Assembly: GCF_000349205.1 (NCBI RefSeq)
Contig: NZ_APHR01000037.1
Span: 25,657-89,656 of the forward strand
From: Methylophaga lonarensis MPL
Lineage (GTDB): Bacteria > Pseudomonadota > Gammaproteobacteria > Nitrosococcales > Methylophagaceae
Length of the DNA stretch: 64,000 bases
Direction: 5' to 3'
Both the position numbers and the translations under genes were made by a program. Of this stretch, positions 44,271 to 53,629 are shown in pieces. Within the stretch, counting starts at the first letter, position 1. The number at the start of each line of letters is the position of its first letter. The notes under the pieces were generated by a model, which had not been told where the DNA came from, did not search any database, and saw only the letters and a program-made list of their open reading frames with translations.

Positions 44271-44651
44271 TTAGCGGATGGGCGGTGCGCGGGGAATTGC
44301 CAGAACAAAACGTAGTTGTCCTGGGTGGATTAGGTGGTTTGCAAAAGCTGCCAGCAATAGACCGAAGCAGATAGCTCCGGTGTTGATACTGAGCAGTAAC
44401 AGATCGTGAGGTTCACCATCACTATGCTGAATTTTGCTGATGTCAGCGAAAATAAAGCCATGCTGTTGATGCTCGCGGATGAGCGCCAGTCGTTCGGTTT
44501 GCTCACCAACAGCATTGAGCTGGTCGTTGGCTTGCAGGGAAGTGTATAAGCTACCATGCAATATCAGGCTGAGAGACAGTACAAACAGCCACAACCAGGC
44601 CAGCCGGAGGCCAGTCTGTTGTGGAGCTGCAGTGCTATCAGAGTCTGACAT
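44271..44651 (-). CDS. Hypothetical two-helix membrane protein
   Basis: A 126-residue protein with two predicted membrane helices (about 17-35 and 86-104) around a polar loop. Same strand as secDF, 45 bases upstream of it, so it may be transcribed with it. No family recognised. Confidence 0.6.
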   Translation of the reverse strand: MSDSDSTAAPQQTGLRLAWLWLFVLSLSLILHGSLYTSLQANDQLNAVGEQTERLALIREHQQHGFIFADISKIQHSDGEPHDLLLLSINTGAICFGLLLAAFANHLIHPGQLRFVLAIPRAPPIR

Positions 44652-44774
44652 CAGACCTAAGATTCCTTTGAGTCATCGAAGTAATTCACTTCGAATGGGA
44701 ACAGCCAATAAGACATGACTATCTCGCCATTGTGGTGGCAAAATCAGCAAATTCAAGCGACATGCCTGATTATT

Positions 44775-46187
44775 TTAGTAGTCGTTATACAGCGATTCGT
44801 AAAGTCTGCGTTCAAATGCCCGGAGCGGTTGGCGGCGATTACGATCATCTGCAGGGTGATAGTTAGAGATGATTTGCACAAAATACAAATGCCGACCTGA
44901 ACGCGCCTGAATGCGCCCGGCCAGGTTATAGGTGCCATAAATAGCACCGGTTTTAGCGGCGATTTTACCTACCAACAGCTCATGGGAAACGCTGGGACGA
45001 CCACGCAGTGTGCCAGAGCGGCCCGAAACCGGCATGGTGGAAACCAGGCCCAAATCCGGGTTTTTGAAGATATATTGCACGACTTGCATCAGTTGCGAAG
45101 CTGTCATTCGATTGTTTCTGGATAAACCTGAACCATCAACAATGATGGCAGAGTCCAGATCAATGCTGGCTTCACTTCGCAAAATTGCCTTGATGGCGGC
45201 TGCACCATTTTCAAAACTACCCGGTTTGTCGTAGTAGAAACGACCAATGGTTTTAAGCAGGTTATCTGCGATCAGATTGTCTGAGTCTTTGACCATGGTA
45301 TCGATGAGTTCCATCATCGGCGCAGAGCGATGTACTACCAGAATTTCATCACCTTTTACCCGGTCGTTACGAATAATTTCGCCATTGAGTCGAATGCCTG
45401 CGCGTTGCAGTTCTTCATTGAGGATTTTGGCGGTGAACACCGTCGGGTTTTGAATCGCCAGGTGGAAGTTAACCGGCAGGCGGTGCGTTTCCAGACAGCC
45501 GCCCACCGTGTAATTATTTTGATTATCGGCAATTAATTTCAGGCCACAATCCACGCTCAGATACTCAAGCCCCTGACGCATTGAAATGTCACCTGCCCGA
45601 ATATTGACTTGCTCGGGCGCTGTGGCGCGTACGCCGGTGATGGGAGGTTCAGAGGTCGCTTCAAGTCGACCATAAACACAATTACCATTGAGCGTCAGCG
45701 CACTTGAGGGGGCGCTGTAACATACCCCCATGATATCCCAGGGAACACCAATCGCACGTTCAAAGGTGTCAAAAGCAGCGCCATTAAGATAGACATTGCC
45801 TTCAATGCTGTCCTGATAGCTTTTCAGTCTTTCTACCAACACTCTGAGCTGACTGCGCGTCAGTGTCGGGTCGCCGGTAAAATGGAAAATGATGTCCTGA
45901 TTATTGCGTTCTACCCGTGTCTCAAAGCGATAATCTTTCAGGTAAATCGCAGCGGCAAGCGCGGTGACCAGTTTTTGAGTGCTTGCAGGTTGTCTCACTT
46001 GATCGGCATATGAGGAATACAACACCTCATTGCTGTTGGCATCCACCACCATCAGGGCGACGTCTGTGCCGTCGGGCAAGCGATGACCATTAAGCGCAGG
46101 GTGCGTCAGATCTTTGAGGGATTCCTGAGCATGAATAACAGGAGCGAGCAGGGAAAGGGAGAGAAGGCTGGCCAGAATGAGTTTCAT
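44775..46187 (-). CDS. dacB: D-alanyl-D-alanine carboxypeptidase/endopeptidase PBP4
   Basis: A 470-residue periplasmic low-molecular-mass penicillin-binding protein (S13 family). Signal peptide (to about residue 20). Catalytic motifs: STQK (Ser69, Lys72), SDN in VKDSDNLIAD, and KTG in IAAKTGAIYGT. It trims D-Ala or cleaves cross-bridges in peptidoglycan. Single-gene unit; complete. Confidence 0.95.
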   Translation of the reverse strand: MKLILASLLSLSLLAPVIHAQESLKDLTHPALNGHRLPDGTDVALMVVDANSNEVLYSSYADQVRQPASTQKLVTALAAAIYLKDYRFETRVERNNQDIIFHFTGDPTLTRSQLRVLVERLKSYQDSIEGNVYLNGAAFDTFERAIGVPWDIMGVCYSAPSSALTLNGNCVYGRLEATSEPPITGVRATAPEQVNIRAGDISMRQGLEYLSVDCGLKLIADNQNNYTVGGCLETHRLPVNFHLAIQNPTVFTAKILNEELQRAGIRLNGEIIRNDRVKGDEILVVHRSAPMMELIDTMVKDSDNLIADNLLKTIGRFYYDKPGSFENGAAAIKAILRSEASIDLDSAIIVDGSGLSRNNRMTASQLMQVVQYIFKNPDLGLVSTMPVSGRSGTLRGRPSVSHELLVGKIAAKTGAIYGTYNLAGRIQARSGRHLYFVQIISNYHPADDRNRRQPLRAFERRLYESLYNDY

Positions 46188-46299
46188 AGATGTCTGTGTG
46201 TGTCATGAAAAAGCAATCAGACCATGATAGCCAGCCTCCCGCCATTCGTCAGTCAGTTTTTGCAGAGAATTTTGCAGGCTTTGCTAAGTGCTTGTCTGA

Positions 46300-46827
46300 T
46301 CAGAGTGTTTCGCTGAGCGATAAAGCACGATGCTGAAGCAGATCTTTGGCTCGGCTGAGTGCATCGCGATTTTTGACATGTACGATCAGTGTCCAATGAC
46401 GCTTTTGTGAAGCTTCTGTCGTTTTGTTGATCATTAAATCGTGATCAGGTCGGATTGACACCACGCCCGCCAGCATCATACCTGCCAGCATGCCAAAGAA
46501 CGCCAGCGCGAGCACCGTGGTGATAGGACTTGCCTGAAAGTATAGTGGACCCACACTGATCAAAAAGCCAGCCAGAATAACGCCGGTGGCAATACCCGCC
46601 AGTCCAAGCCAGAGATGTGACTTGATGAGCGTTTGATAAATACCCGTGCTTTCAGGTTCGATTTTTTTGCTCAATGTGTCATCTTCAGGGCGGATGATGT
46701 TGATAGAATCCGCGGTGAATTCGCCTTCTTTGAGCAATGTTTTTTCAGCGTTGATGGCGGCGCTTTTGTCTGCAAATACCGCGGCCAGCTTATGCGATTT
46801 TTGTTCTTCGATAATATTGACTTCCAT
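46300..46827 (-). CDS. Predicted stress-related membrane protein, YflT-like N-terminus
   Basis: A 175-residue protein. The N-terminal 60 residues resemble the general-stress YflT/17M fold (AVFADKSAAINAEKTLLKEG, then SINIIRPED); two glycine-rich membrane helices follow (about 85-125) and a polar C-terminal tail with IVHVKNRDALSRAKDLL. CAGGAGACA precedes the ATG at 46827, so the extension to 46926 is not used. A long-armed inverted repeat at 46869-46922 lies in its upstream region. Function not established. Confidence 0.7.
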   Translation of the reverse strand: MEVNIIEEQKSHKLAAVFADKSAAINAEKTLLKEGEFTADSINIIRPEDDTLSKKIEPESTGIYQTLIKSHLWLGLAGIATGVILAGFLISVGPLYFQASPITTVLALAFFGMLAGMMLAGVVSIRPDHDLMINKTTEASQKRHWTLIVHVKNRDALSRAKDLLQHRALSLSETL

Positions 46828-46868
46828 TTTGCATGTCTCCTGTGTTTTGAATACAAAAACACGGATGA

Positions 46869-46922
46869 TCGAAGGTTTTTTTTCAGTGATAACAGTGAAC
46901 AAAAGATCTGCAAAACCTTCGA
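46869..46922. other. 11-bp inverted repeat with 32-base spacer in a leader
   Basis: TCGAAGGTTTT (46869-46879) and its perfect complement (46912-46922). It lies upstream of the 46300-46827 gene; it could fold in the RNA as a long-looped hairpin or be a regulator site. The spacer holds GTGAT-AACA-GTGAAC, a partial repeat. Confidence 0.4.
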
Positions 46923-47011
46923 GCACACGCTATAAAGATGGTCAATCTTAAGTACGGAAAGTTTCAAACCAGCAGTTTTATACGCAAGTTTTCAGTCATA
47001 TATTACATTAT

Positions 47012-47043
47012 AAACATTAATTTAAAGTGGTTTATTAATGTTT
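47012..47043 (-). terminator. AT-rich hairpin after the chemoreceptor gene
   Basis: AAACATTAAT/ATTAATGTTT 10-bp stem five bases past the chemoreceptor stop, with a T-rich tail only on the plus strand. Weak terminator candidate on the minus strand. Confidence 0.45.
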
Positions 47044-47047
47044 TTTG

Positions 47048-49192
47048 TTATCTTTCGCTAACCTGAAAAACACCGACTAACTGGCTGAGTTTCTCGGCAG
47101 TGTTTTTTACCATGACGGCACGTTGTTGCAGGGCATGGACCGAACTGTTCATCTGCGCTGCAGAGACGCCTACCTGACGCGCGGTATCTCCATGCTGCTG
47201 ACTGTTGTAATCCAGTTGCTGGATAGTGGCAAACATAGTCTCAACCAGTTCGTGAAGTTGAGTGTTTTCTCCAGAAGCTTCTTCAGCCATTTTGAGACTT
47301 CGGTCAACGTTGGCAACGCCGGTTTCCATAAATTTGGCGGCCTCCTGGGTTTCTTGTTGCATTCCCTCAATCATTCGCTGAATCTCATCAGCAGAACTGG
47401 CGGTCCGCATGGCGAGGCCTCTGACTTCTTCTGCGACCACCGAGAAGCCTCTGCCATGTTCCCCTGCACGGGCTGCTTCGATCGCGGCATTGAGTGCCAG
47501 CAAGTTGGTTTGATTAGTAATGTCGGTGATTACGCTGATGATTTTGCCGATGTCCTGTGTCCGGCTATTGAGCGAATGCACGGTATGCGCTGAAGTATCA
47601 ACAACATCACGAATTTCCTGAGTTCCTTGCCGCACCGATTCAAACTGTTCACGTGCCTGACGTACCACCTCATCCATGGTTTGCTTCATAGCTTCAGCGG
47701 TGGTCGCTGCCTGTCCAATATCAGCAATTTGCTGTTCGATAAGGCCAAGCATTTGTTCAATAGCTACGGCAACTTCTGTGGAAACCTCATAGGCCTCACG
47801 ATTGGTTTGCAGCATGACCTCATTACTGGTTTTAACTTGATCACTGGTTGAAATGACTTGCCCGACAATGCCATCCAGATTGTCGATAAAGCTGTTGATC
47901 CAGCGTCCTATATCGCCACTTTCATCATGTGCCAGCTTCTGAGTTTCAAGGCGTTGTCTCAAGTTTCCTTCACCTTCAGCGATGGTTCTTAATACTTCTG
48001 TCATGGCGTTGAGTCGGCTAGCCAGACGTTTGGTATTGAGTTTTTGCAGCATCATGGCAACGAGGGCCAGTGTCACCAGAGAAATACCATCAATTGCCGG
48101 TTGTGGCAGTTGGGTCAAATACTGAAGCCCACTGTTTACGCCCAATAAAGCCAGCATGGCAAATACAACACCGCGCATCAGGCTGATATTGACCGAACGG
48201 CGTCGGTAGACTTCTTCCAAATCGCCCTCACACATCATGCCCCATGTATCCATTGAGCCTTTCAATTTGAAGGTGACACCTTTGCCGATCACTGGGATGT
48301 GTCGATAATCGGAGTAACCGGGGTAGGTGACAAACAGGTTCTCATCGTTGTGAATCGTTTCTCTGACGCCGGGATGTAATTGTCCGGTGGCCGGATCAGT
48401 AAAGCGAATTTCAAACTCGGTATGTTTGTTAACCTTGACTACCCCCCAACGGGTATTGATGCCACTTTTGAGATTTTCACCGTGTGAGAAGGTGCTATCT
48501 TCAAATCGAGATCGCGACAACGCAACACCCGGCTGAATGGTTCCATCAAAGCGAGAGCTGACCATGAAGATATAGTTATCGCCTGACTCTGGATAGATAT
48601 GGCCGGCTTCGCGCTGAATCAGATCGCCCATCACATCATTGGGTACGCGTCCGCATAACACACCAACGGGCAAGCCATCTCGAGTCAGCGGCTGGTAAAA
48701 CATCAGGGTGACTTCATCATGAAAGCTCGAGGATGAGGGCCCAAGTTGCAGGGTGAGGGGATCAACATAGGGGCCATGCAGAAACTGTTGAGTCAGGCCT
48801 TTGTTAACGGCTTTGGCTGACAAATCATTCTGACCGACGTGAGCTGGCCAGGTTGAGTGCGTGACTTCGCCTTGTGTATCAATGATAAAAAGCTCGGAGA
48901 AGTCCGGTGCAGCCTTGAGCCTGTCATGCAATGTAGAAATATCGACTTCAGGGTATCGGCTCATCAGATCTTCGGCCAGCAATTCCAGCTGTAGCCAATG
49001 ACTGTCAGTCCACTGATGCAGTAGCTTGACTCGAGTTGCTGCGATGCCTTCGAAGCTTTTTTCTACCGCTTCGTAGTGACTGCGATTTAAAAAACAGGCC
49101 CAGGCCATTTTGAATTTGCCTGTCGGCCCAAACCACGGTAACCAGCGACGTTCTGCCAGACTTAAATTCATGGAGTGACTTTTAAGTGTCAT
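47048..49192 (-). CDS. Methyl-accepting chemotaxis protein with N-terminal sensor before a helical hairpin
   Basis: A 714-residue chemoreceptor. The N-terminal 330 residues look like a Cache/PAS-type sensor ([16 protein letters not shown], then [19 protein letters not shown]), followed by two membrane helices close together (about 345-365 and 375-392), a HAMP-like stretch and the MCP signalling domain with the hairpin tip [21 protein letters not shown] see no membrane helix or signal peptide before the sensor, which would place the sensor on the cytoplasmic side. Ligand unknown. Same-strand neighbours are unrelated. Confidence 0.88.
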   Translation of the reverse strand: MTLKSHSMNLSLAERRWLPWFGPTGKFKMAWACFLNRSHYEAVEKSFEGIAATRVKLLHQWTDSHWLQLELLAEDLMSRYPEVDISTLHDRLKAAPDFSELFIIDTQGEVTHSTWPAHVGQNDLSAKAVNKGLTQQFLHGPYVDPLTLQLGPSSSSFHDEVTLMFYQPLTRDGLPVGVLCGRVPNDVMGDLIQREAGHIYPESGDNYIFMVSSRFDGTIQPGVALSRSRFEDSTFSHGENLKSGINTRWGVVKVNKHTEFEIRFTDPATGQLHPGVRETIHNDENLFVTYPGYSDYRHIPVIGKGVTFKLKGSMDTWGMMCEGDLEEVYRRRSVNISLMRGVVFAMLALLGVNSGLQYLTQLPQPAIDGISLVTLALVAMMLQKLNTKRLASRLNAMTEVLRTIAEGEGNLRQRLETQKLAHDESGDIGRWINSFIDNLDGIVGQVISTSDQVKTSNEVMLQTNREAYEVSTEVAVAIEQMLGLIEQQIADIGQAATTAEAMKQTMDEVVRQAREQFESVRQGTQEIRDVVDTSAHTVHSLNSRTQDIGKIISVITDITNQTNLLALNAAIEAARAGEHGRGFSVVAEEVRGLAMRTASSADEIQRMIEGMQQETQEAAKFMETGVANVDRSLKMAEEASGENTQLHELVETMFATIQQLDYNSQQHGDTARQVGVSAAQMNSSVHALQQRAVMVKNTAEKLSQLVGVFQVSER

Positions 49193-49505
49193 TGAGGCTT
49201 GCCTTTGTTGTTGTCATTTAAATCAGCCATGGCAACTTTCAGGCCACATCAGTCAATAGCTAAAATCAACAGCTTATCTGCGCTTTGGCGCGACGATTGC
49301 ACTTAATCTGTGCAGTCTTTCCATACCATGATTCATTTACAGTGCACGCTAAAAAAGCATTTTAAATATCTGTTTTTATTGGAAAATGTGAACTTATTCA
49401 CATTCGGGGCTGCAGGTATATCCGCATATGAAAAAATAATTCTTGTGAGTAACTTCGAGCCCATCATAGAATGCGGTTTTTTCTAGTGATTCAATGGAGA
49501 GTTTC
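49193..49505. other. Intergenic region upstream of the Fae-like gene
   Basis: About 310 bases between divergent genes, holding the promoters for the chemoreceptor (minus) and the Fae-like gene (plus). The notable feature is a palindrome at 49385-49404 (listed separately). I find no gene here. Confidence 0.6.
49385..49404. promoter_or_regulatory. CRP-like palindrome upstream of the Fae-like gene
   Basis: AATGTGAACTTATTCACATT: perfect 8-bp arms with the TGTGA-N6-TCACA core of CRP/Vfr sites, centred about 110 bases before the start codon. Binding is inferred from the match to consensus. Confidence 0.55.
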
Positions 49506-50057
49506 ATGTCAGAACCTGTTTGGTTTAGAACCGCCGAGGCCACTGTTTTTGCCAGTGATGATCAAGGTACCGATGCGATGCCAGAAATACTGATTGGCAG
49601 TGTAAAAGGACCAGCAGGTCAGGCTTTTGCCAATCTGATGGGGCAAACCGAAGGGCACACCCGAATGTTTGCCATTCGTGCCACCAATCAGCAAGTCAAA
49701 CCTGCCACTTTGATGGTGCCCAAAGTCACAATCAAATCCAGTGCTTATGTTGAATTACTGGGTGGACCGGTGCAATCTGCGGTGGCCGATGCGGTACTGG
49801 ACAGCGTGATTGAAGGTGTGATTCCTAAAGAACATGCGGATGAGCTTTGCATTATCGCGATGTTGTGGATCGCACCGAGTGCAGCGGCTGATCCCGATGT
49901 TGACCGCAAAGATCTTTACCGTACCAACTACGAAGCGATGAAACTGGCCATCAAACGTGCCATGACTGGCTCACCAACCATTGATGAACTGATTGAGAAC
50001 CGTCAAAAGATTCATCATGAAATGTATGATCCTGAAACCGGTGAATCCATCTGGTAG
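49506..50057 (+). CDS. Formaldehyde-activating enzyme (Fae) homologue
   Basis: A 183-residue Fae-family protein. Fae condenses formaldehyde with tetrahydromethanopterin in C1-oxidising bacteria. Matching segments: ILIGSVKGPAGQAFANLMG, QTEGHTRMFAIRATN, VKPATLMVPKVTIKS, GGPVQSAVADAVLDSVIEG and NYEAMKLAIKRAMTG. The catalytic His of characterised Fae (in AHIDLIIG) is replaced: the aligned segment is AMPEILIG, with Met25. So this is likely one of the Fae paralogues (Fae2/Fae3 type) whose role is not known. GGAGAG lies before the ATG at 49506; an earlier ATG at 49494 is less supported. Strong terminator follows. Confidence 0.87.
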   Translation: MSEPVWFRTAEATVFASDDQGTDAMPEILIGSVKGPAGQAFANLMGQTEGHTRMFAIRATNQQVKPATLMVPKVTIKSSAYVELLGGPVQSAVADAVLDSVIEGVIPKEHADELCIIAMLWIAPSAAADPDVDRKDLYRTNYEAMKLAIKRAMTGSPTIDELIENRQKIHHEMYDPETGESIW

Positions 50058-50074
50058 GTCGACTGATAGTCAAC

Positions 50075-50107
50075 AAAAGCCCCGTCCATGACGGGGCTTT
50101 TTTTTTA
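50075..50107 (+). terminator. Terminator after the Fae-like gene
   Basis: AAAAGCCCCGT-CCATG-ACGGGGCTTTT, 11-bp perfect stem, then a long T-run. The T-run overlaps the last codons of the convergent GTPase gene. Confidence 0.95.
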
Positions 50108-51583
50108 AACTTTTTCAGCCGGTGATTTCTCAATTTCGGCAATAATCCTTTTTTGCAGTTCGTTCACCGCTTGATCTCGGGCTTCTTTGTTTTCTGCGAT
50201 AGACTCAATGACGATTTTTCGAAGTTTCTGCCAGATGAGCTGGCTGACACTGCTTTGTGAAAGCATGGTCAGGTAACTCGACAATTGCTGATTAGATTGA
50301 TAGCCAGCCCATGCCGGATAATCTCTTGCCTTGAGTAGCGGCTTGTTGATTTTGCCACCAAATGCGAGCCTTTGACCGTGTTCGCTATCAAGCGCCGCCA
50401 TTCTTCCGTGACCACGATGTTCAAGATGTTTGATCAGAGCCAAATTTCGACTGGCGATCAGCAAGATAATCTCGTCAGCCAGCGCAATCAATGTCGCTTG
50501 GCGCACTTTATCCAGATAGATATTGCGTAACATCCGTCGTGCACCGAGCAAACCGCCGGCCAGGATGCCAATAAGGGTCGGCATGCCCAATGTCATGCCG
50601 GCAGTCATCAGATCGATGGTAATGCCAATGCCGGCACCGCCTGCACTGGTTTTGACCACATCAAAACCTTGTTGCTTGAGTGTCTCAGCATCAAATGGAT
50701 CTCGCTGCCAGGCCATGTTGGCAAAATCCTCATGCAATTGGCTTCCATGCAGCTTGGGATCATAGTTGTAAGAAGCAAGAATCTGTTCGACGCAAGCGGA
50801 TTCCTGCTCTCGGACAAATTGCTGAAGTTTGGCCGTCTGTTGTTGTAGTTTGTCTGGCTGATCCTGGGCGGCAATATCTTCAGCCGCGGCGAGGCAAATC
50901 AGTGTTTCAGCCAGCGCAAAGCTTGCTCCTTGCAAGCGCCAGTCATTTTCCTGCTGACGTGCTTGTGCCAGTTGCTGGATAGCCGCTTGCCAGTCAGGCA
51001 AGACATTGGTCAGGGCGCTGTAAAGCAGTGATTCAGCTTGCCAGTCATAGACAACAGCATCGAATGCCAAAACAAGATGCTGACCGATATCGGCCAGTTT
51101 CTGTCGCCATTCATGACCGCGATGTTGTCCCTGGGTAAAGTTGAGCAGACAGATAATCGGTTTGCCACACAAGCCAAGCAGATAAATTTCATCCAGATAC
51201 TTTTCCAGCACGGGTTCACGAGCATCGATAATGTAGAGCAGGGCATCGCACTGTCTTGCGGTATTGAGTACCAAGACTTCAAAGCCGTATTGCTGCTGAA
51301 TTTCAGTGTCCTGAAGTGCTTCAGATAAGGCTTCTGACTGATCGCGTCGATTGAAAATCTTCGGATTTAATACATCGCGCAGCTCAGGTGCGCTTTCAAA
51401 TCCAGGGCTGTCATAGATGTCGATGGAAAGTGTCTGCGAATCCAGCAGCCGCATTTGCTCAATGGTGCGGGTAGTACCAGACAATGCAGAAACCTCGCCA
51501 AACTCATGACGTCTGCCCAGTGTTCTGAGCATCGAGGTTTTGCCGGTATTGGTATGGCCTGCGACCAGCAGTTGCAACGTCAT
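50105..51583 (-). CDS. GTPase with DUF3482 domain
   Basis: A 492-residue P-loop GTPase: G1 GHTNTGKTSM (residues 9-18), a Thr-rich switch region (ALSGTTRTIEQ), G3 DSPGF, and a weak G4 region near LLNFTQGQHRG. The C-terminal DUF3482 region contains hydrophobic helices (MTLGMPTLIGILAGGLLGA near residue 330), suggesting membrane association. Its start overlaps the end of the DUF2868 gene by four bases, so the two are co-translated. This DUF3482/DUF2868 pair recurs in Pseudomonas and relatives, but its function is not known to me. Confidence 0.83.
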   Translation of the reverse strand: MTLQLLVAGHTNTGKTSMLRTLGRRHEFGEVSALSGTTRTIEQMRLLDSQTLSIDIYDSPGFESAPELRDVLNPKIFNRRDQSEALSEALQDTEIQQQYGFEVLVLNTARQCDALLYIIDAREPVLEKYLDEIYLLGLCGKPIICLLNFTQGQHRGHEWRQKLADIGQHLVLAFDAVVYDWQAESLLYSALTNVLPDWQAAIQQLAQARQQENDWRLQGASFALAETLICLAAAEDIAAQDQPDKLQQQTAKLQQFVREQESACVEQILASYNYDPKLHGSQLHEDFANMAWQRDPFDAETLKQQGFDVVKTSAGGAGIGITIDLMTAGMTLGMPTLIGILAGGLLGARRMLRNIYLDKVRQATLIALADEIILLIASRNLALIKHLEHRGHGRMAALDSEHGQRLAFGGKINKPLLKARDYPAWAGYQSNQQLSSYLTMLSQSSVSQLIWQKLRKIVIESIAENKEARDQAVNELQKRIIAEIEKSPAEKV

Positions 51584-53022
51584 GTCTGTTGCTCCCGTTC
51601 TGCTGCATTCAACACATCATTCACATTGACCTTATGACTGCAATCAAAATCAACCAGGGCAAGAGCATGCTCATGTGCTCTGGTTTGCCAGTCGATCAGT
51701 CTTGAATGGATATCCACCTGGTGAGACTCAGCAATCGCTTGCTCACACAGCACAATCAGCACTCGGCCTTCGGCGATATCCTGAATGTTTCTGAGTCGTT
51801 TTAATGTGGTGTTATCGGGGCTGCGGGCATAAGAGCAAAATGCCAGCACATCGACAGGTTTTTCCAGGCTTTCCAGTGCTGTCAGCGCGGATTGGTATTG
51901 TTGACTGTTTATCAGATGACCCAGATCTTTGACTGTGTCTTCTTTAATCAATGGCCATCGGTCTGATTGATCCAACTCGATGCCGATACTGGCAATGGTG
52001 TTGGCGCCTGTATGAGCTGCGCGGTCTGCGGGTAGTGGATAGCGCGGCGCAAGCATAGGCTGCTGAGACTGCTCTGACAATGATTTAATGCGTTTCAAGG
52101 CCTGACGAAACAGGGGATAAGCATAATTGTCGGGCAGATTTTTCAGAGACTGTCGTAACTTGACTTGTGACAGGGCAATAAACGCCAGTCTCGGCACGAT
52201 GCCATAGACCACAATGCTCATTAGTAACAGCTGCGCCCATACTGCCCGGTCGGTTTGAATTGACGATTGATCTAACTGTGCGCTGGCAATTAGATCTGCG
52301 TTTAAAGGGATGCCTGCCAGCGCCGCGGGTAGTGCAAAACTGATTTGTACAAAAACTGCAATCTGCTGACTATCAAGCAGGGTAGAGCCCCAGTAGAAAT
52401 CATATTGATAAAAGCTCAGTCGGAATAAGGTGCCCAGCAGCGCGCCCAGAGAAAAAAACAGCCAGCTGCTGTGTGTTAGTAAGCTCAGTTGCCAAGGGTT
52501 TACCCATTGACGACCTGCTCGAAATACGGCGTTTTGATGGACTGATGGTGCTGTATTTGCAGCGATCATCAGTTTGCTCAGTAAATGAGTGGCCGCGTTG
52601 ACCAGGCGCCCCAACATGCCACCACTGATGCTATCTGACTGGCCAAAGCGTAACAGGCTGACTCCAAGCCACAAGCACAAGCTGAACATCGGCAGCAAGG
52701 CACAAAATAGCGTCACACTCATCAAGTTCACATGATTTGCTGTCGCCGTCAGCAAAGCAAAAGCGGAAGATGCGCCGACCAAAAAAGCCACCAGCCAAAA
52801 AACAATACGTGCCATATCGAAATAGCGGCGATAGTCGTCAATGACGGTAATAAGCTGACTGCTGATTTTCAAGTGTTCTGTAAACACGGCCAGCTTCTCG
52901 GCATCATTTCCCTGACAAGCTGACGCTGCCTGAAGCGCCTCATTATCGTTGAGTAATGCTTGTTGATCTGGGTGATGGGCGAGTGCGTTGTCCAACAGCC
53001 AGCGGTTAAGTTTGTCTTGCAC
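51580..53022 (-). CDS. DUF2868 membrane protein
   Basis: A 480-residue inner-membrane protein with about four helices in the first half (about 70-90, 105-125, 195-215, 245-265 region) and a cytoplasmic C-terminal half that ends in a polar domain (FDCSHKVNVNDVLNAAEREQ). Overlap with the GTPase gene (ATGA) implies a shared complex or pathway. It belongs to DUF2868 by its size, topology and neighbour; no function known. Confidence 0.8.
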   Translation of the reverse strand: MQDKLNRWLLDNALAHHPDQQALLNDNEALQAASACQGNDAEKLAVFTEHLKISSQLITVIDDYRRYFDMARIVFWLVAFLVGASSAFALLTATANHVNLMSVTLFCALLPMFSLCLWLGVSLLRFGQSDSISGGMLGRLVNAATHLLSKLMIAANTAPSVHQNAVFRAGRQWVNPWQLSLLTHSSWLFFSLGALLGTLFRLSFYQYDFYWGSTLLDSQQIAVFVQISFALPAALAGIPLNADLIASAQLDQSSIQTDRAVWAQLLLMSIVVYGIVPRLAFIALSQVKLRQSLKNLPDNYAYPLFRQALKRIKSLSEQSQQPMLAPRYPLPADRAAHTGANTIASIGIELDQSDRWPLIKEDTVKDLGHLINSQQYQSALTALESLEKPVDVLAFCSYARSPDNTTLKRLRNIQDIAEGRVLIVLCEQAIAESHQVDIHSRLIDWQTRAHEHALALVDFDCSHKVNVNDVLNAAEREQQT

Positions 53023-53058
53023 CAGGATGTCTGTTCCAGTTTGTGGATTGTTTCGATT

Positions 53059-53418
53059 CTACATGGGCTTGTTTTCGTATAGGTAGAGCCAGCCCTTAGT
53101 AATGCGATAAATCAACCAGATTGCATTGAGCAGCAGGATAACCACACCAATAAATACTACAGTCAGAAGTGCACCGATGACTGCCCACAGTAAACCAAAC
53201 CAGAAAGTGCGGATCTGCCAGCGGAAATGAGACTCCAGCCAGGTGCCTGCGACATCATCACGCTTGATGTAGTTGATGATCACTGCGACCAAAAAGGTGA
53301 TACCCAGCAGAAATGATGCGGCCTGCAGGCCGTAAACAACCATGGTGATCATTTTTGCTTGGTTGTCTGCAGCATTGTGTTTGTTGTTATTTTCAGGCAT
53401 CAACTGAGTGTCGGCCAT
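53059..53418 (-). CDS. DUF4870-like small membrane protein
   Basis: A 119-residue membrane protein with three predicted helices: MVVYGLQAASFLLGITFLVA, WFGLLWAVIGALLTVVFIG and the adjoining LLLNAIWLIYRITKGW. The pattern (helix, HFRWQIRTFWFG loop, two helices, KGWLYL) fits DUF4870/TM2-like proteins. Same strand as the DUF2868 gene, 36 bases upstream, so possibly one operon. Function unknown. Confidence 0.78.
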   Translation of the reverse strand: MADTQLMPENNNKHNAADNQAKMITMVVYGLQAASFLLGITFLVAVIINYIKRDDVAGTWLESHFRWQIRTFWFGLLWAVIGALLTVVFIGVVILLLNAIWLIYRITKGWLYLYENKPM

Positions 53419-53565
53419 TACATTACCTTTGAGAACAAATGGTGTCGGGGTGCTTACTGTAGATCAAATCGAATCTCTGGCAGCTCAGGTCGCCATAGAT
53501 CAATTGCATCCAGGACAGGATAGCGTTATCTGATTGTTTGGCAATTGTTCGATGGAAATCGTAAA

Positions 53566-53595
53566 TTAGTGTTTACTAAATTAGATAATTCTAAT
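53566..53595. promoter_or_regulatory. Paired AT-rich inverted repeats before the sulfur operon
   Basis: TTAGT-GTTT-ACTAA (53566-53579) and ATTAG-N6-CTAAT (53580-53595) lie 35 to 64 bases before the rhodanese start. Such AT-rich dyads sit in bigR/sqrR-type promoters, where an ArsR-family persulfide sensor represses. No such regulator gene is adjacent here, so control would be in trans. Inference. Confidence 0.45.
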
Positions 53596-53629
53596 ATTCT
53601 ATAGGCATAAGCAATATGAGGATTACACG

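Noticed and set aside
46671..46967. Minus-strand 98-codon frame upstream of the stress-like gene
   Set aside because: Overlaps the better-supported gene in another frame, and has no homology pattern.
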